Source: Nocardioides oceani | Lineage (GTDB): Bacteria; Actinomycetota; Actinomycetes; Propionibacteriales; Nocardioidaceae | DNA length: 64,000 nt | NCBI RefSeq assembly: GCF_030412965.1 | Contig: NZ_JAUHJQ010000002.1 | Span: 773,174-837,173 of the forward strand | Direction of reading: 5' to 3' | Part shown: positions 48,108-56,921 of the stretch, in pieces | Numbering within the stretch: position 1 is the first letter of the stretch | Layout: the number at the start of each line of letters is the position of its first letter | Position numbers and translations under genes: made by a program | The notes under the pieces: generated by a model | Told to the model about the DNA's origin: nothing | Databases searched by the model: none | What the model saw: the letters and a program-made list of their open reading frames with translations, nothing else

Positions 48108-48457
48108 GCCGGCTCCGCCGCACCCTGAATCGCTGGGCCGACACCAACGACCAGCACGCGCGGGACCTCCGCAAGACGTACGCCGCCCCCGACTGCGCCA
48201 CCATCGCCGCCGCCCCGGACCGCGAGCGGGTGCACCTGCGCGGCACGCTGCGCACCGTGACGCTCCGGCCCCGCGGCGGCGTGCCCGCCCTCGAGGCCGA
48301 GCTGTTCGACGGCTCCGGCGTGCTGACCGTCGTCTGGCTCGGTCGGCGCCAGATCGCCGGGATCGTCCCGGGCCGCTCGGTCGACGTGCAGGGCCGGATC
48401 GGCACCCACGACGGCGTCCGCACCATCTACAACCCCCGCTACGAGCTGCTCCCGTGA
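48104..48457 (+). CDS. OB-fold nucleic-acid-binding protein
   Basis: A 117-residue protein with one OB fold: VHLRGTLRTVTLRPRGGVPALEAELFDG is strands 1 to 3, and the VWLGRRQIAGIVPGRSVDVQGRIG segment completes it. It corresponds to Rv2694c. It may bind single-stranded DNA or RNA. Overlaps its neighbours by 4 bases on both sides (ATGA and GTGA). Confidence 0.88.
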   Translation: MSRLRRTLNRWADTNDQHARDLRKTYAAPDCATIAAAPDRERVHLRGTLRTVTLRPRGGVPALEAELFDGSGVLTVVWLGRRQIAGIVPGRSVDVQGRIGTHDGVRTIYNPRYELLP

Positions 48458-49152
48458 CGACCGAGCAGGAGCGCCCCGCGACCGTCGAGACCGTCGAGTC
48501 GGTCGTCCGGGCCCAGCTGGCCAAGGCGCTGGGCGGCCGGCGCGGCATGGTCGAGGCGGCCGTGCCGACGATCCTGTTCACCGCGCTGTGGCTGACCACC
48601 CGCGAGCTCGTCGTGGCCCTCGTGGTCAGCGTGGCGGCGGCCGTGCTCGCGCTGGTCGTCCGGCTGGTGCAGCGCTCGACCGTGCAGTTCGCGCTGAACG
48701 CCCTCTTCGGCATCGGCATCGGCTGGCTCTTCGTCCGCATCGCCGCCAGCCGCGGCGGCAGCGAGGACGACCAGGCGCTGGCGTACTTCCTGCCCGGCAT
48801 CCTCTACAACGGCGGCTACACCGTCGTCCTCGCGCTCACCTGCCTGGTCGGCTGGCCGCTCGTCGGGTTCATGGTCGGCAGCGTCACCGGCGACGCCACC
48901 GCGTGGCACGAGGACCGGCAGGTCGTGCGCCTGTGCACCACGCTGACCTGGCTGCTGGTGCTGCCGTGCTTCCTGCGGGTGCTCGTCCAGGCGCCCCTCT
49001 GGCTGGCCGGCAACAGCGGGACGATGGACGTCGACACCGTCGTCGCCGCGCTCGGCGTGCTCAAGATCGCGCTCGGCTGGCCGCTCCAGCTGGCCGCCCT
49101 CGCCGGCATGGCCTGGGTGCTCGGCCGCGACCGCACGCCCGTCACCGCCTGA
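48454..49152 (+). CDS. DUF3159 family membrane protein
   Basis: A 232-residue protein with about five to six helices, typical of DUF3159 (Rv2693c). Conserved parts seen are FTALWLTTRELVVAL, GWLFVRIAASRGGSEDDQ and FLPGILYNGGY. Function unknown. It ends the plus-strand operon suhB-side block before the minus-strand nuclease gene. Confidence 0.88.
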   Translation: MTTEQERPATVETVESVVRAQLAKALGGRRGMVEAAVPTILFTALWLTTRELVVALVVSVAAAVLALVVRLVQRSTVQFALNALFGIGIGWLFVRIAASRGGSEDDQALAYFLPGILYNGGYTVVLALTCLVGWPLVGFMVGSVTGDATAWHEDRQVVRLCTTLTWLLVLPCFLRVLVQAPLWLAGNSGTMDVDTVVAALGVLKIALGWPLQLAALAGMAWVLGRDRTPVTA

Positions 49153-49199
49153 GCCTCGCCTGCAGACGCCCCGAGCGGCGTGCCCGGCCCGCGGCCCGG

Positions 49200-51149
49200 T
49201 CAGGCGGGCGGGGCGATCCGGTCGAACGCGTCGACGTAGGCGTCGACGACGGCGGGGTCGGACACCTCGAGGGCCAGGCCGGTGCTGGTGAGGCCGCGGT
49301 CGGTCCACGGCGGGCCGCCGACCCAGGCTCGGGTGACGTCGCCGCCGGAGACGACGAGGGTGGTCTGGGCGACCTTGGCGACCGTGACGGCGACGCCGGC
49401 GGCGGTGAGCCGGGACGTGACCCCGCTCAGCACGCCGGAGCCGACCACGACGGCCACGTCGCAGCCGGCGGTGCGGAGCGCGGCGAGCCGGTCGGCCACG
49501 GCACGGCCGCGGGCGCCGGCCCACGACCGGACGACGGCGCGCACCGTGGTGCCGGCGCAGCCGACGGGGGCGAGCGCGTCGAGCACGGGGTCGGTCGCGC
49601 CGGCCGTCACGGGGTAGGTCAGCGCCGGCACGGCGCCGCTCGGGGCGGGCTCCTCGGTCGCGGGGACGTCGGCGGCGGGCAGCGGCTCGGGGGCGCCGCC
49701 GGCCGCGGCGACGAGGCGGTCGAGGACGGCGCCGTACGTCTCGTACGTCGCCGGGTCGGTCGAGACGAAGCCGGTCGTCCACGCGGTGGTGCTGGCGGGG
49801 ACGGCCGCGGCGCTGGCGACGACCGTGAGGTCGGTGGTGCGCGCGAGCCGGTCGACGAGCAGCGCCTCGACCTCGTGGCGGCCGCCGTCGAGGCAGGCGG
49901 CCGGGCAGGCGAGGGCGTACGACGCCGCGGCGGTGTCGGTGCCGAGCGCGGCCTGGATGCGGGTGAGCGCGGGGGTGACCGCACCGGTGACGACGCGCAC
50001 CTGCACGCCCTCGAGCGCCGCGGCGAGCAGCGCCTCCTCGAGGACGGGGTCGTCGAGGCGTGCGGTCGCGAGCCGGACCGTGTCGCCGGGCTCGGCGTTG
50101 CGGACCGCGCGGACCTGCCGGTCGCGGACGGCGGTCCCGGCGGCGGGGGCGGCCGGGTCGGCGGTCGGGTCGTTGAAGACCGGCCCGTCGGCGAGGAGCT
50201 GCTGCGGTTGGTAGGTCACGACGACCGCGTCGTGGTCGGAGGCGAAGCCGCGGACGACGCGCTGGTCGGTCGGGACCAGGCCGCCGGCGGAGCGGACGGT
50301 CATCGTGTAGTCGAGCAGCGAGCGCGTCCCGCGCGAGCCGACCAGCGGCATGTCGAAGCGCACCAGGTCGCCCAGGGCGTTGGTGGGCAGGCCGGCGAGG
50401 CGGCGGTTGCGGTCGGCGAGGTAGTTGACGTTGAGGTCACCGCCGGCGAAGACGTGCTCGGTGGTGCCGAAGAGCCGCTCGATCTCCCCGCGCAGCAGCT
50501 GGAGGTGCTTGCGCAGGCGGGGGATGCGGCGCATGTCGGTGAGCCGGGCGTCGTGGGAGGCCCGCGCGATCGTGTGGGCGTTGACCAGTGCGTACACCTC
50601 GCCGGTCGCGATCTCGCGCAGCCGCACCGAGTTGATGTACCGGGCCGGCGTCACGCCCTTCTCCGAGGGGTGCACCTTGATGGTGTTGCCCTCGAGCAGC
50701 CGGAAGCGCGAGCGGTCCCAGATGATCGGGATGGTGGCGCCGCCGGTGGTGGGCATGTACCAGCCCCAGTCCTCGGCGGTCAGCAGCGTGATCAGGTTGG
50801 CGCGGTCGACCGCGTCGGAGAACTCCTGCAGGCCGCCGGCGTCGGCCAGCGGCAGCACCCGGCGCACGTCGGCCATCGCCTTGGCGGGGGAGAGGCAGTA
50901 GCAGACGTTGAGCGTGAACGCCCGGAACGGCGCGGCCGGCTCGGCGGTCACCTCGTCGGTCACGTCGTCGGTCACCGAGACGCCGGCCGTCGGGGAGGGC
51001 CGCGCCGCGCCGCCCGTCGCCGCGCCCGCGGGCACGGCCAGGACGGCGCCCAGCAGCGTGGCGGCGGTGCCTGCCGCCAGCGCGCGCGCGAGACCGACGC
51101 GTCGTGCGGGTCGCCGTCGACCGCGTCGCACCGTGACCGGAACACCCAT
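49200..51149 (-). CDS. Secreted endonuclease/exonuclease/phosphatase-fold protein with a degenerate PLD-like C-terminal half
   Basis: A 649-residue exported protein; the signal peptide ends near VPAGAA. The N-terminal half has the EEP motifs: FTLNVCYC, GLQEF, NAHT, FAGGDLNVN and SDHDAVVV, so it may cut DNA or phosphodiesters outside the cell. The C-terminal half resembles phospholipase D-type repeats, but both HxKxxxxD motifs look broken: HEVEALLVD lacks the Lys and AQTTLVVS lacks all three residues. The PLD half may therefore only bind. ATG 51149 has GGAGG upstream. It is inserted in an otherwise conserved block. Confidence 0.78.
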   Translation of the reverse strand: MGVPVTVRRGRRRPARRVGLARALAAGTAATLLGAVLAVPAGAATGGAARPSPTAGVSVTDDVTDEVTAEPAAPFRAFTLNVCYCLSPAKAMADVRRVLPLADAGGLQEFSDAVDRANLITLLTAEDWGWYMPTTGGATIPIIWDRSRFRLLEGNTIKVHPSEKGVTPARYINSVRLREIATGEVYALVNAHTIARASHDARLTDMRRIPRLRKHLQLLRGEIERLFGTTEHVFAGGDLNVNYLADRNRRLAGLPTNALGDLVRFDMPLVGSRGTRSLLDYTMTVRSAGGLVPTDQRVVRGFASDHDAVVVTYQPQQLLADGPVFNDPTADPAAPAAGTAVRDRQVRAVRNAEPGDTVRLATARLDDPVLEEALLAAALEGVQVRVVTGAVTPALTRIQAALGTDTAAASYALACPAACLDGGRHEVEALLVDRLARTTDLTVVASAAAVPASTTAWTTGFVSTDPATYETYGAVLDRLVAAAGGAPEPLPAADVPATEEPAPSGAVPALTYPVTAGATDPVLDALAPVGCAGTTVRAVVRSWAGARGRAVADRLAALRTAGCDVAVVVGSGVLSGVTSRLTAAGVAVTVAKVAQTTLVVSGGDVTRAWVGGPPWTDRGLTSTGLALEVSDPAVVDAYVDAFDRIAPPA

Positions 51150-51349
51150 GACTTCGCCTCCTGCCGGGCACCCGTGCCCGTCCCTCGGGCGGTCGGGTCG
51201 CACCGAGCGCACTGATCACACCAGTCACATCAGTCACACACAAGCGGTCCGGCGCAACTACAACGCTGTAGTTCCGGGACGATGCTCCCGGCGCGGCCGC
51301 CGACGGGGCGGCCGCGCGCCCGCAGACCCGCCGCAGGAGGCTCCCCGAG
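51150..51349. promoter_or_regulatory. Divergent promoter region with iterated 9-mers and an inverted repeat
   Basis: Between the secreted nuclease gene and the YoaK-family gene. Three near-identical 9-mers (CTGATCACA, CCAGTCACA, TCAGTCACA) occupy 51212-51238, and an inverted repeat AACTACA-ACGC-TGTAGTT is at 51256-51273. The latter resembles BlaI/CopY-type operators, with two extra bases in the middle. One or both genes are probably under specific control. Confidence 0.55.
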
Positions 51350-52066
51350 ATGACGACCGACGTACGCCGGTCCCGGTGGCGGGCCGTGCCCGCCGCGCGC
51401 ATGCACCTGTGGCTGATGCTGGTGCTGACGTTCACCACCGGGATCAACGACGCGGTGGGCTACCTCGGCCTGGACCGGGTCTTCACCGGCAACATGACCG
51501 GCAACGTGGTCATCCTCGGCATGGCGCTCGTCGGCGACACCGGCCTGCCGGTCCTCGGGCCCGCGCTTGCGCTCGTCGGGTTCATGGTCGGCGCCGCGGG
51601 CTCCGGGCGGGTGCTGCGGACCACGATCGACCCGTGGGGAGCCCGCACGACGTGGCTGCTCGCCGTCGTGGCGCTCGTGATGTTCGGCCTCGCTGGCCTG
51701 CTCGCCGTGGCGGGGAACCACCCCGAGCAGTCGGTCATGGTGACCACGACGACCCTCGCGGCCGCCGCGATGGGCATGCAGGCCGCCGTGGCCCGCCACA
51801 TCGCGGTCAAGGACGTCACCACCGTGGTCGTGACCAGCACGATCACCGGCCTGGCCGCGGACTCCTGGTTCGGTGCCGGCCGCCCGGGGAGCACCGCTCG
51901 CCGGGTCCTCGCGGTCGTCCTGATCCTGCTCGGCGCGACCGCGGGCGCCGCGGCCCTGCAGCTCCACCTCGGCGCCGGCCTCGCGCTCGCCGGCGTGCTC
52001 ATCGCCGTGGTGGCCGTGGTCGGCGAGCTGCACGCCCGACCGACCCGGCGCGCCACGCCGGCCTGA
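51350..52066 (+). CDS. YoaK/DUF1275 family membrane protein
   Basis: A 238-residue protein with six to seven helices. Family features are TTGINDAVGYLGL, FTGNMTGNVVILGMAL, the Gly-rich helix before VLRTTIDPW, and GMQAAVARHIAVKDVTTVVVTSTITGL. Function is unknown. It is the second gene interrupting the Rv2701c-Rv2689c-like block. Confidence 0.9.
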   Translation: MTTDVRRSRWRAVPAARMHLWLMLVLTFTTGINDAVGYLGLDRVFTGNMTGNVVILGMALVGDTGLPVLGPALALVGFMVGAAGSGRVLRTTIDPWGARTTWLLAVVALVMFGLAGLLAVAGNHPEQSVMVTTTTLAAAAMGMQAAVARHIAVKDVTTVVVTSTITGLAADSWFGAGRPGSTARRVLAVVLILLGATAGAAALQLHLGAGLALAGVLIAVVAVVGELHARPTRRATPA

Positions 52067-52152
52067 TCCCGTCCGGCTCCCGGCGGCCGCCCCCGCAGCC
52101 GCTCCCGGCGCCGGCACCAGCGCCGCGAACCCCGGGGAGGAACAGCCGCGGC

Positions 52153-52824
52153 TCAGCCGCCGTGGGTGGAGGGGGCGAGCAGCCGCTCGAGGGCGTCCTC
52201 GCCCTCGGCGGGGACCACGAAGAGCAGCTCGTCGCCGGACTCCACGGGCTGCTCGGCGTCGGGCACGTAGACCTGGCCGTCGCGCAGGATCGTCACGAGC
52301 GCGCAGTTGTCGGGCAGCGGGATGAGGCCGCTCGGCTTGCCGACGTACGGCGAGTCCGACGGCAGCGTCATCTCGACGAGGTTGGCGTTGCCCTGGCGGA
52401 AGGTGAACAGTCGGACCAGGTCGCCGACCGTGACCGCCTCCTCGACGAGGGCGGACATGATCCGCGGGGTCGAGACGTTGACGTCGACGCCCCAGGCCTC
52501 GGTGAACAGCCACTCGTTGTTGGGGTGGTTGACCCGGCCGACCGTGCGCGGCACGCCGAACTCGGTCTTGGCGAGCAGCGAGGTCACGAGGTTGACCTTG
52601 TCGTCGCCGGTGGCGGCGATGACGACGTCGCAGCGGTCCATCCGCGCCTCCTCCAGCGAGGAGAGCTCGCAGGAGTCGGCGAGCAGCCACTCGGCGTCGG
52701 GGACGCGCTCGGGCCGAATGGAGTCGGGGTTCTTGTCGATCAGCAGGACCTCGTGGCCGTTCTGGATGAGCTCTCGGGCGATGGAGCGGCCGACGGCTCC
52801 GGCTCCGGCGATGGCGACGCGCAT
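52153..52824 (-). CDS. TrkA/RCK potassium uptake regulator, second of the pair (CeoC-like)
   Basis: A 223-residue RCK_N plus RCK_C protein. The nucleotide-binding motif is GAGAVGRSIA, with the ribose-binding acid in LLIDKNPDS. The C-terminal RCK_C spans about residues 140-220. Such proteins sense NAD(H), ATP or c-di-AMP and gate K+ channels or carriers. The order of two adjacent TrkA genes matches mycobacterial ceoB-ceoC (Rv2691-Rv2692). It lies 5 bases after the first trkA. Confidence 0.9.
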   Translation of the reverse strand: MRVAIAGAGAVGRSIARELIQNGHEVLLIDKNPDSIRPERVPDAEWLLADSCELSSLEEARMDRCDVVIAATGDDKVNLVTSLLAKTEFGVPRTVGRVNHPNNEWLFTEAWGVDVNVSTPRIMSALVEEAVTVGDLVRLFTFRQGNANLVEMTLPSDSPYVGKPSGLIPLPDNCALVTILRDGQVYVPDAEQPVESGDELLFVVPAEGEDALERLLAPSTHGG

Positions 52825-52829
52825 GCCGT

Positions 52830-53492
52830 TCAGTCCTCCTGCGGTCCGCGCTTGATGACCTTCATGGCGTGCTCGGCGTTCTCCTCGCGGACGACCAGGT
52901 GGATCAGGTCGCCCTCCTGGATGACGGTCTCCCGCTTGGGGAGCATCCCCTCGCCGAGCCGGTCGATCCAGGCGATCCGGCTGCCGGTCTGCTCCTGGAA
53001 GTGGATGGTCCGGTGGCCGACCCAGACCTGCGGCACCGGCACGTGGTCGACGCGGATCGTCCCGGACGGGTCGCGGAAGTCCGGCTCGGCGCCGGCCGGC
53101 AGCAGCCGGCGCAGCACCTGGTCGGCGGTCCACTTCACGGTCGCGACCGTGGTGATGCCGAGCCGCTGGTAGACCTCGGCGCGGCCGGGGTCGTAGATGC
53201 GGGCCACGACCTGCTGGATGCCGAAGGTCTCCCGCGCGACACGCGCGGCGATGATGTTGGAGTTGTCGCCGGAGGAGACCGCGGCGAAGGCGTCGGCGCG
53301 ACGGATGCCGGCCTTCTCGAGGACCTCCTGGTCGAAGCCCACGCCGGCGATCTTGTCGCCGTTGAAACCGGGTCCGAGACGGCGGAACGCGTCGGGCTCG
53401 CTGTCGATGATGGAGACCGTGTGGTTCCGGTCCTCGAGGCTGCGGGCGAGGGTGGAGCCGACTCGGCCGCAGCCCATGATCACGACGTGCAC
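52830..53492 (-). CDS. trkA: TrkA/RCK potassium uptake regulator, first of the pair (CeoB-like)
   Basis: A 220-residue RCK_N plus RCK_C protein, with GCGRVGSTLARSLED and IIDSEPDAF at the nucleotide site and DRLGEGMLPKRETVIQEGD in the C-terminal domain. GTG 53492 is used because VHVVIMGCG begins the family. No TrkG/H-type channel gene is adjacent; instead it is divergent, by 79 bases, from a KimA-like permease that is the likely partner. Confidence 0.9.
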   Translation of the reverse strand: MHVVIMGCGRVGSTLARSLEDRNHTVSIIDSEPDAFRRLGPGFNGDKIAGVGFDQEVLEKAGIRRADAFAAVSSGDNSNIIAARVARETFGIQQVVARIYDPGRAEVYQRLGITTVATVKWTADQVLRRLLPAGAEPDFRDPSGTIRVDHVPVPQVWVGHRTIHFQEQTGSRIAWIDRLGEGMLPKRETVIQEGDLIHLVVREENAEHAMKVIKRGPQED

Positions 53493-53571
53493 GGGGGAAC
53501 CGTACCCGCGGTTCGCCGGGAAAGTTCCGCGAAGCGTCCGGTGGGCCCGCGGAGAGGTACCGTTGCCGCCC

Positions 53572-55617
53572 GTGAGTGTCGGGGACGTCTCCAAGCGGAT
53601 CCTGCTGGGCCGCAAGCTGAGGAGCTCGCAGCTCGGCGAGACGCTGCTCCCCAAGCGGATCGCGCTGCCGGTCTTCGCCAGCGACGCGCTGTCGTCGGTG
53701 GCCTACGCCCCGGACGAGGTCTTCATCATGCTCTCCCTCGCGGGGGCGTCCGCCTACGTGTGGTCGTGGAAGATCGCGCTCGCGGTCGCGCTGGTCATGG
53801 CGGTCGTCGTGGCGTCGTACCGCCAGACCGTGCACGCCTACCCGTCGGGCGGCGGCGACTACGAGGTCGCCACCGTCAACCTCGGCCGCACCGCCGGCAT
53901 GACCGTCGGCAGCGCGCTCCTGGTCGACTACGTGCTGACGGTGGCGGTGTCGATCTCCTCCGGTGCGCAGTACGCCGCCGCGGCGATCCCCTCGCTCATC
54001 GGCCACGAGCCGACGGTGGCCGCCGTCGCGGTGCTGGCGCTGATGGCGATGAACCTCCGCGGCATCCGCGAGTCCGGGACGTTCTTCGCGGTCCCGACCT
54101 ACCTCTTCATGGTGGCCATCCTGGGCATGTGCGCCTTCGGGCTGTTCCGCCTGGCGATGGGCGACCTGCCCGACGTGGAGTCCGCCGGCCTGACGATCGA
54201 GCCCGAGCCCGGCCTGGAGGAGCCGCTCACCACGATCGGCCTGCTGATCCTGCTCGCCCGCGCCTTCTCCTCCGGCTGCGCGGCGCTGACCGGCGTCGAG
54301 GCGATCTCCAACGGCGTGCCCGCGTTCCGCCGCCCCAAGAGCCAGAACGCGGCGACGACGCTGCTGCTGCTCGGCCTGATCGCGATCTCGATGATGGTCA
54401 GCGTCATCGTGCTGGCCCGGCAGATGGGCATCCGCTACGTCGACCCGCACGACCTGGACCGGCTGGTGCAGGACGGCCAGCCCGTCGGGGCCGACTACGA
54501 GCAGCACGCGGTGATCGCGCAGATCGCCCGCGCGGTCTTCCAGGAGTTCTCGCCGGCGTTCTACGTCGTCGTCACCGTCACCGGCATCATCCTGGTGCTT
54601 GCCGCGAACACCGCGTTCAACGGCTTCCCGGTGCTCGGGTCGATCCTCGCCAAGGACGGCTTCGCGCCCCGCGCGTTCGGCTCCCGGGGCGACCGGCTGG
54701 CCTACAGCAACGGCATCGTCTTCCTCGCCGTCATGGCCATCGCGCTCATCTACCTCTTCGACGCCGAGACCACCCGGCTCATCCAGCTCTACATCGTCGG
54801 CGTCTTCGTCTCCTTCAACCTCAGCCAGCTCGGCATGATCCGGCACTGGACGCGGGCGCTGCAGACCGAGCGCGACCCCGCGGCCCGCCGGCGGATGGTG
54901 CGCTCGCGCGCGATCAACACCGTCGGGCTGTCCTTCACCGCGGTGGTGCTGGTGATCATCCTGTTCACCAAGTTCCTCGCCGGCGCCTGGATCACGATCC
55001 TCGCCATGGGCGGCTTCTTCCTGCTCATGAAGGGGATCCGCAGCCACTACGACCAGGTGGCCGAGGAGCTCGCCGCCGACGAGGGTGACAAGGCGCTGCC
55101 GACCCGCGTGCACGCGATCGTGCTGGTCTCCAAGCTGCACAAGCCGACGCTGCGAGCGCTGGCCTTCGCCAAGGCGACCCGGCCGAACGTGCTCGAGGGC
55201 GTGTATGTCGACGACGGCACCGAGGCGACCGCCCGCCTGCTCGCGGACTGGGACGAGCGCCGGATCGACGTGCCGCTCAAGGTGCTCCACTCGCCGTACC
55301 GCGAGCTGGTCCGGCCGGTCGTGGAGTACGCCGGCGAGATCCGCAAGGCCAACCCGCGCGGCGTCGTCGCTGTCTACATCCCGGAGTACGTCGTCGGGCG
55401 CTGGTGGGAGCAGCTGCTCCACAACCAGACCGCGCTGCGGCTCAAGGGGCGGCTGCTGTTCAGCCCGGGTGTCATGGTCATCTCCGTGCCCTTCCAGCTG
55501 CGCTCCTCCGAGATCGCCCGCGAGCGGGTCCGCCGCGAGGCCACCCGGGTCCGGCCCGGCGACCTCCGGCGCGGCCGGGTCGAGCGCCGCTCCGACGACC
55601 GGCAGGTCCAGCGATGA
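53572..55617 (+). CDS. KimA-like potassium/APC-family transporter
   Basis: A 681-residue protein with about 12 helices and a C-terminal cytoplasmic domain (from about residue 515). It matches the KimA (YdaO) family of Bacillus, which are high-affinity K+ importers that bind c-di-AMP: ASDALSSVAYAPDEV, SYRQTVHAYPSGGGDYEVA, SLLVDYVLTVAVSIS, AFSSGCAALTGVEAISNGVPAF, LAANTAFNGFPVL, and LHSPYRELVRP, LLHNQTALRLKGRLL in the C-terminal part. It corresponds to Rv2690c. GTG 53572. Overlaps the next gene by 4 bases. K+ is inferred from family and neighbours. Confidence 0.85.
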   Translation: MSVGDVSKRILLGRKLRSSQLGETLLPKRIALPVFASDALSSVAYAPDEVFIMLSLAGASAYVWSWKIALAVALVMAVVVASYRQTVHAYPSGGGDYEVATVNLGRTAGMTVGSALLVDYVLTVAVSISSGAQYAAAAIPSLIGHEPTVAAVAVLALMAMNLRGIRESGTFFAVPTYLFMVAILGMCAFGLFRLAMGDLPDVESAGLTIEPEPGLEEPLTTIGLLILLARAFSSGCAALTGVEAISNGVPAFRRPKSQNAATTLLLLGLIAISMMVSVIVLARQMGIRYVDPHDLDRLVQDGQPVGADYEQHAVIAQIARAVFQEFSPAFYVVVTVTGIILVLAANTAFNGFPVLGSILAKDGFAPRAFGSRGDRLAYSNGIVFLAVMAIALIYLFDAETTRLIQLYIVGVFVSFNLSQLGMIRHWTRALQTERDPAARRRMVRSRAINTVGLSFTAVVLVIILFTKFLAGAWITILAMGGFFLLMKGIRSHYDQVAEELAADEGDKALPTRVHAIVLVSKLHKPTLRALAFAKATRPNVLEGVYVDDGTEATARLLADWDERRIDVPLKVLHSPYRELVRPVVEYAGEIRKANPRGVVAVYIPEYVVGRWWEQLLHNQTALRLKGRLLFSPGVMVISVPFQLRSSEIARERVRREATRVRPGDLRRGRVERRSDDRQVQR

Positions 55618-56813
55618 GCCCGCGCCCGCCCCAGCGGCGGGGCCGCCCGGCGCCGCGCCAGCGCCAGGCGCGCGGCGCCTCGGTCGTCGGCCGTCGCTTC
55701 GAGGCCGTCGTCGGCCCGGTCGCGCACGGCGGCCACTGCATCGTCCGGGTGACGGTGGACCCGTCGGCCGAGCCCGTCGAGACCCGCGTGGTGTTCACCC
55801 GGCACGCCATCCCCGGCGAGCGGGTCGTCCTGGAGCTGACCGAGGGCACCGAGGGCGACCGGTTCTGGCGTGGGGACGTCGTCGAGGTCCTCGAGGCCTC
55901 CCCGGACCGCGTCGAGCCGCCCTGCCCCTACGCCCGGCCCGGCCGCTGCGGCGGCTGCGACTTCCAGCACGTCGACCTCGGCCGCCAGCGCGCGCTCAAG
56001 GCCGAGGTGGTCGCCGAGCAGCTGCGCCGCCTCGCCGGCCTCGACGTCCCGGTCACGGTCGAGGCGGTCGAGGGCGACCTGCCCGAGCAGCTGGCCGGCC
56101 TGCGCTGGCGCACGCGGCAGCAGTACGTCCGCCTGCCCGACGGCAGCCGCGGCCTGCGCAAGCACCGCTCCCGCGAGGTCGTCGTGATCGACGACTGCCG
56201 CATCGCCCACCCCGAGGCCCGCGAGCCGCGGCCGGGGACGGCGACCGAGCAGGTCGCCGGCCCGACCTCCACGCAGGCGTTCGAGGTCGCCGCCGACGGG
56301 TTCTGGCAGGTCCACCCCGGTGCGCCGAGGGTCCTCGTCGAGACCGTGCTCGGGCTCCTCGAGCCGCGGGCGGGGGAGTCCGTGCTCGACCTGTACGCCG
56401 GCGTGGGGCTGTTCGCGCGGTTCCTCGGCGAGGCCGTGGGGGAGACCGGCCGGGTGGCCGCCGTCGAGGGCGACCCGACCGCGGCCGGGCACGCCGCGAC
56501 CAACTGCCCCGGGGCCGAGGTCACCGCCGGAGGCGTCGACGAGGTGCTCGCGGCGGCGTACGACGGGCACTGGGACCTCGTCGTCCTCGACCCGCCGCGG
56601 GAGGGCGCGCGCCGCCCGGTGGTCGAGCAGGTCGTCGCCCGCACGCCGCGCGCGGTGGCGTACGTCGCGTGCGACCCGGCGGCGCTGGCCCGCGACGTGG
56701 CGGTCTTCGCCGAGCACGGCTACCGGCTCACCACGCTGCGGGCCTTCGACCTGTTCCCGATGACCCACCACGTGGAGTGCGTCGCGCTGCTGGAGCGGGT
56801 CCCGAGCAGCTGA
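55614..56813 (+). CDS. TrmA/RlmD-family RNA (uracil-5-)-methyltransferase
   Basis: A 399-residue SAM-dependent enzyme. A TRAM domain (residues about 25-95) precedes a four-Cys cluster site (CPYARPGRCGGCDFQH) and a Rossmann domain with VLDLYAGVGLFARFLG, LDPPREGA and YVACDPAALARDV. The usual catalytic Cys is in YVACDP. It methylates a uridine of tRNA or 23S rRNA; which one is undetermined. Corresponds to Rv2689c. It is followed at 8 bases by a hairpin. Confidence 0.88.
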   Translation: MSPRPPQRRGRPAPRQRQARGASVVGRRFEAVVGPVAHGGHCIVRVTVDPSAEPVETRVVFTRHAIPGERVVLELTEGTEGDRFWRGDVVEVLEASPDRVEPPCPYARPGRCGGCDFQHVDLGRQRALKAEVVAEQLRRLAGLDVPVTVEAVEGDLPEQLAGLRWRTRQQYVRLPDGSRGLRKHRSREVVVIDDCRIAHPEAREPRPGTATEQVAGPTSTQAFEVAADGFWQVHPGAPRVLVETVLGLLEPRAGESVLDLYAGVGLFARFLGEAVGETGRVAAVEGDPTAAGHAATNCPGAEVTAGGVDEVLAAAYDGHWDLVVLDPPREGARRPVVEQVVARTPRAVAYVACDPAALARDVAVFAEHGYRLTTLRAFDLFPMTHHVECVALLERVPSS

Positions 56814-56820
56814 CGCGCGC

Positions 56821-56849
56821 GGATCGGTGCCATCACGTGGCACCGATCC
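56821..56849 (+). repeat. Hairpin H1 left of the AbiEi/DUF559 gene
   Basis: An 11-bp perfect stem (GGATCGGTGCC and complement) with a 7-base loop ATCACGT, followed by ACGACCG. It is nearly the same as H2 at 57883-57911 in the same orientation. It may terminate the RNA methyltransferase transcript, but there is no T-run. Confidence 0.85.
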
Positions 56850-56921
56850 ACGACCGTGCCGGCTCTCCACAGGCCGCGACGGGCGCGGTGGGCCAGCAGC
56901 GGCGGCGGGCAGGCTCCGGCC

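Noticed and set aside
53493..53571. c-di-AMP (ydaO) riboswitch ahead of the KimA-like gene
   Set aside because: The gap is only 79 bases, too short for the riboswitch plus a promoter, and its conserved sequence is not seen.
52825..55422. Upstream extension of the second trkA frame
   Set aside because: Opposite to the KimA-like gene and in a different frame from the first trkA; composition is that of a shadow frame.
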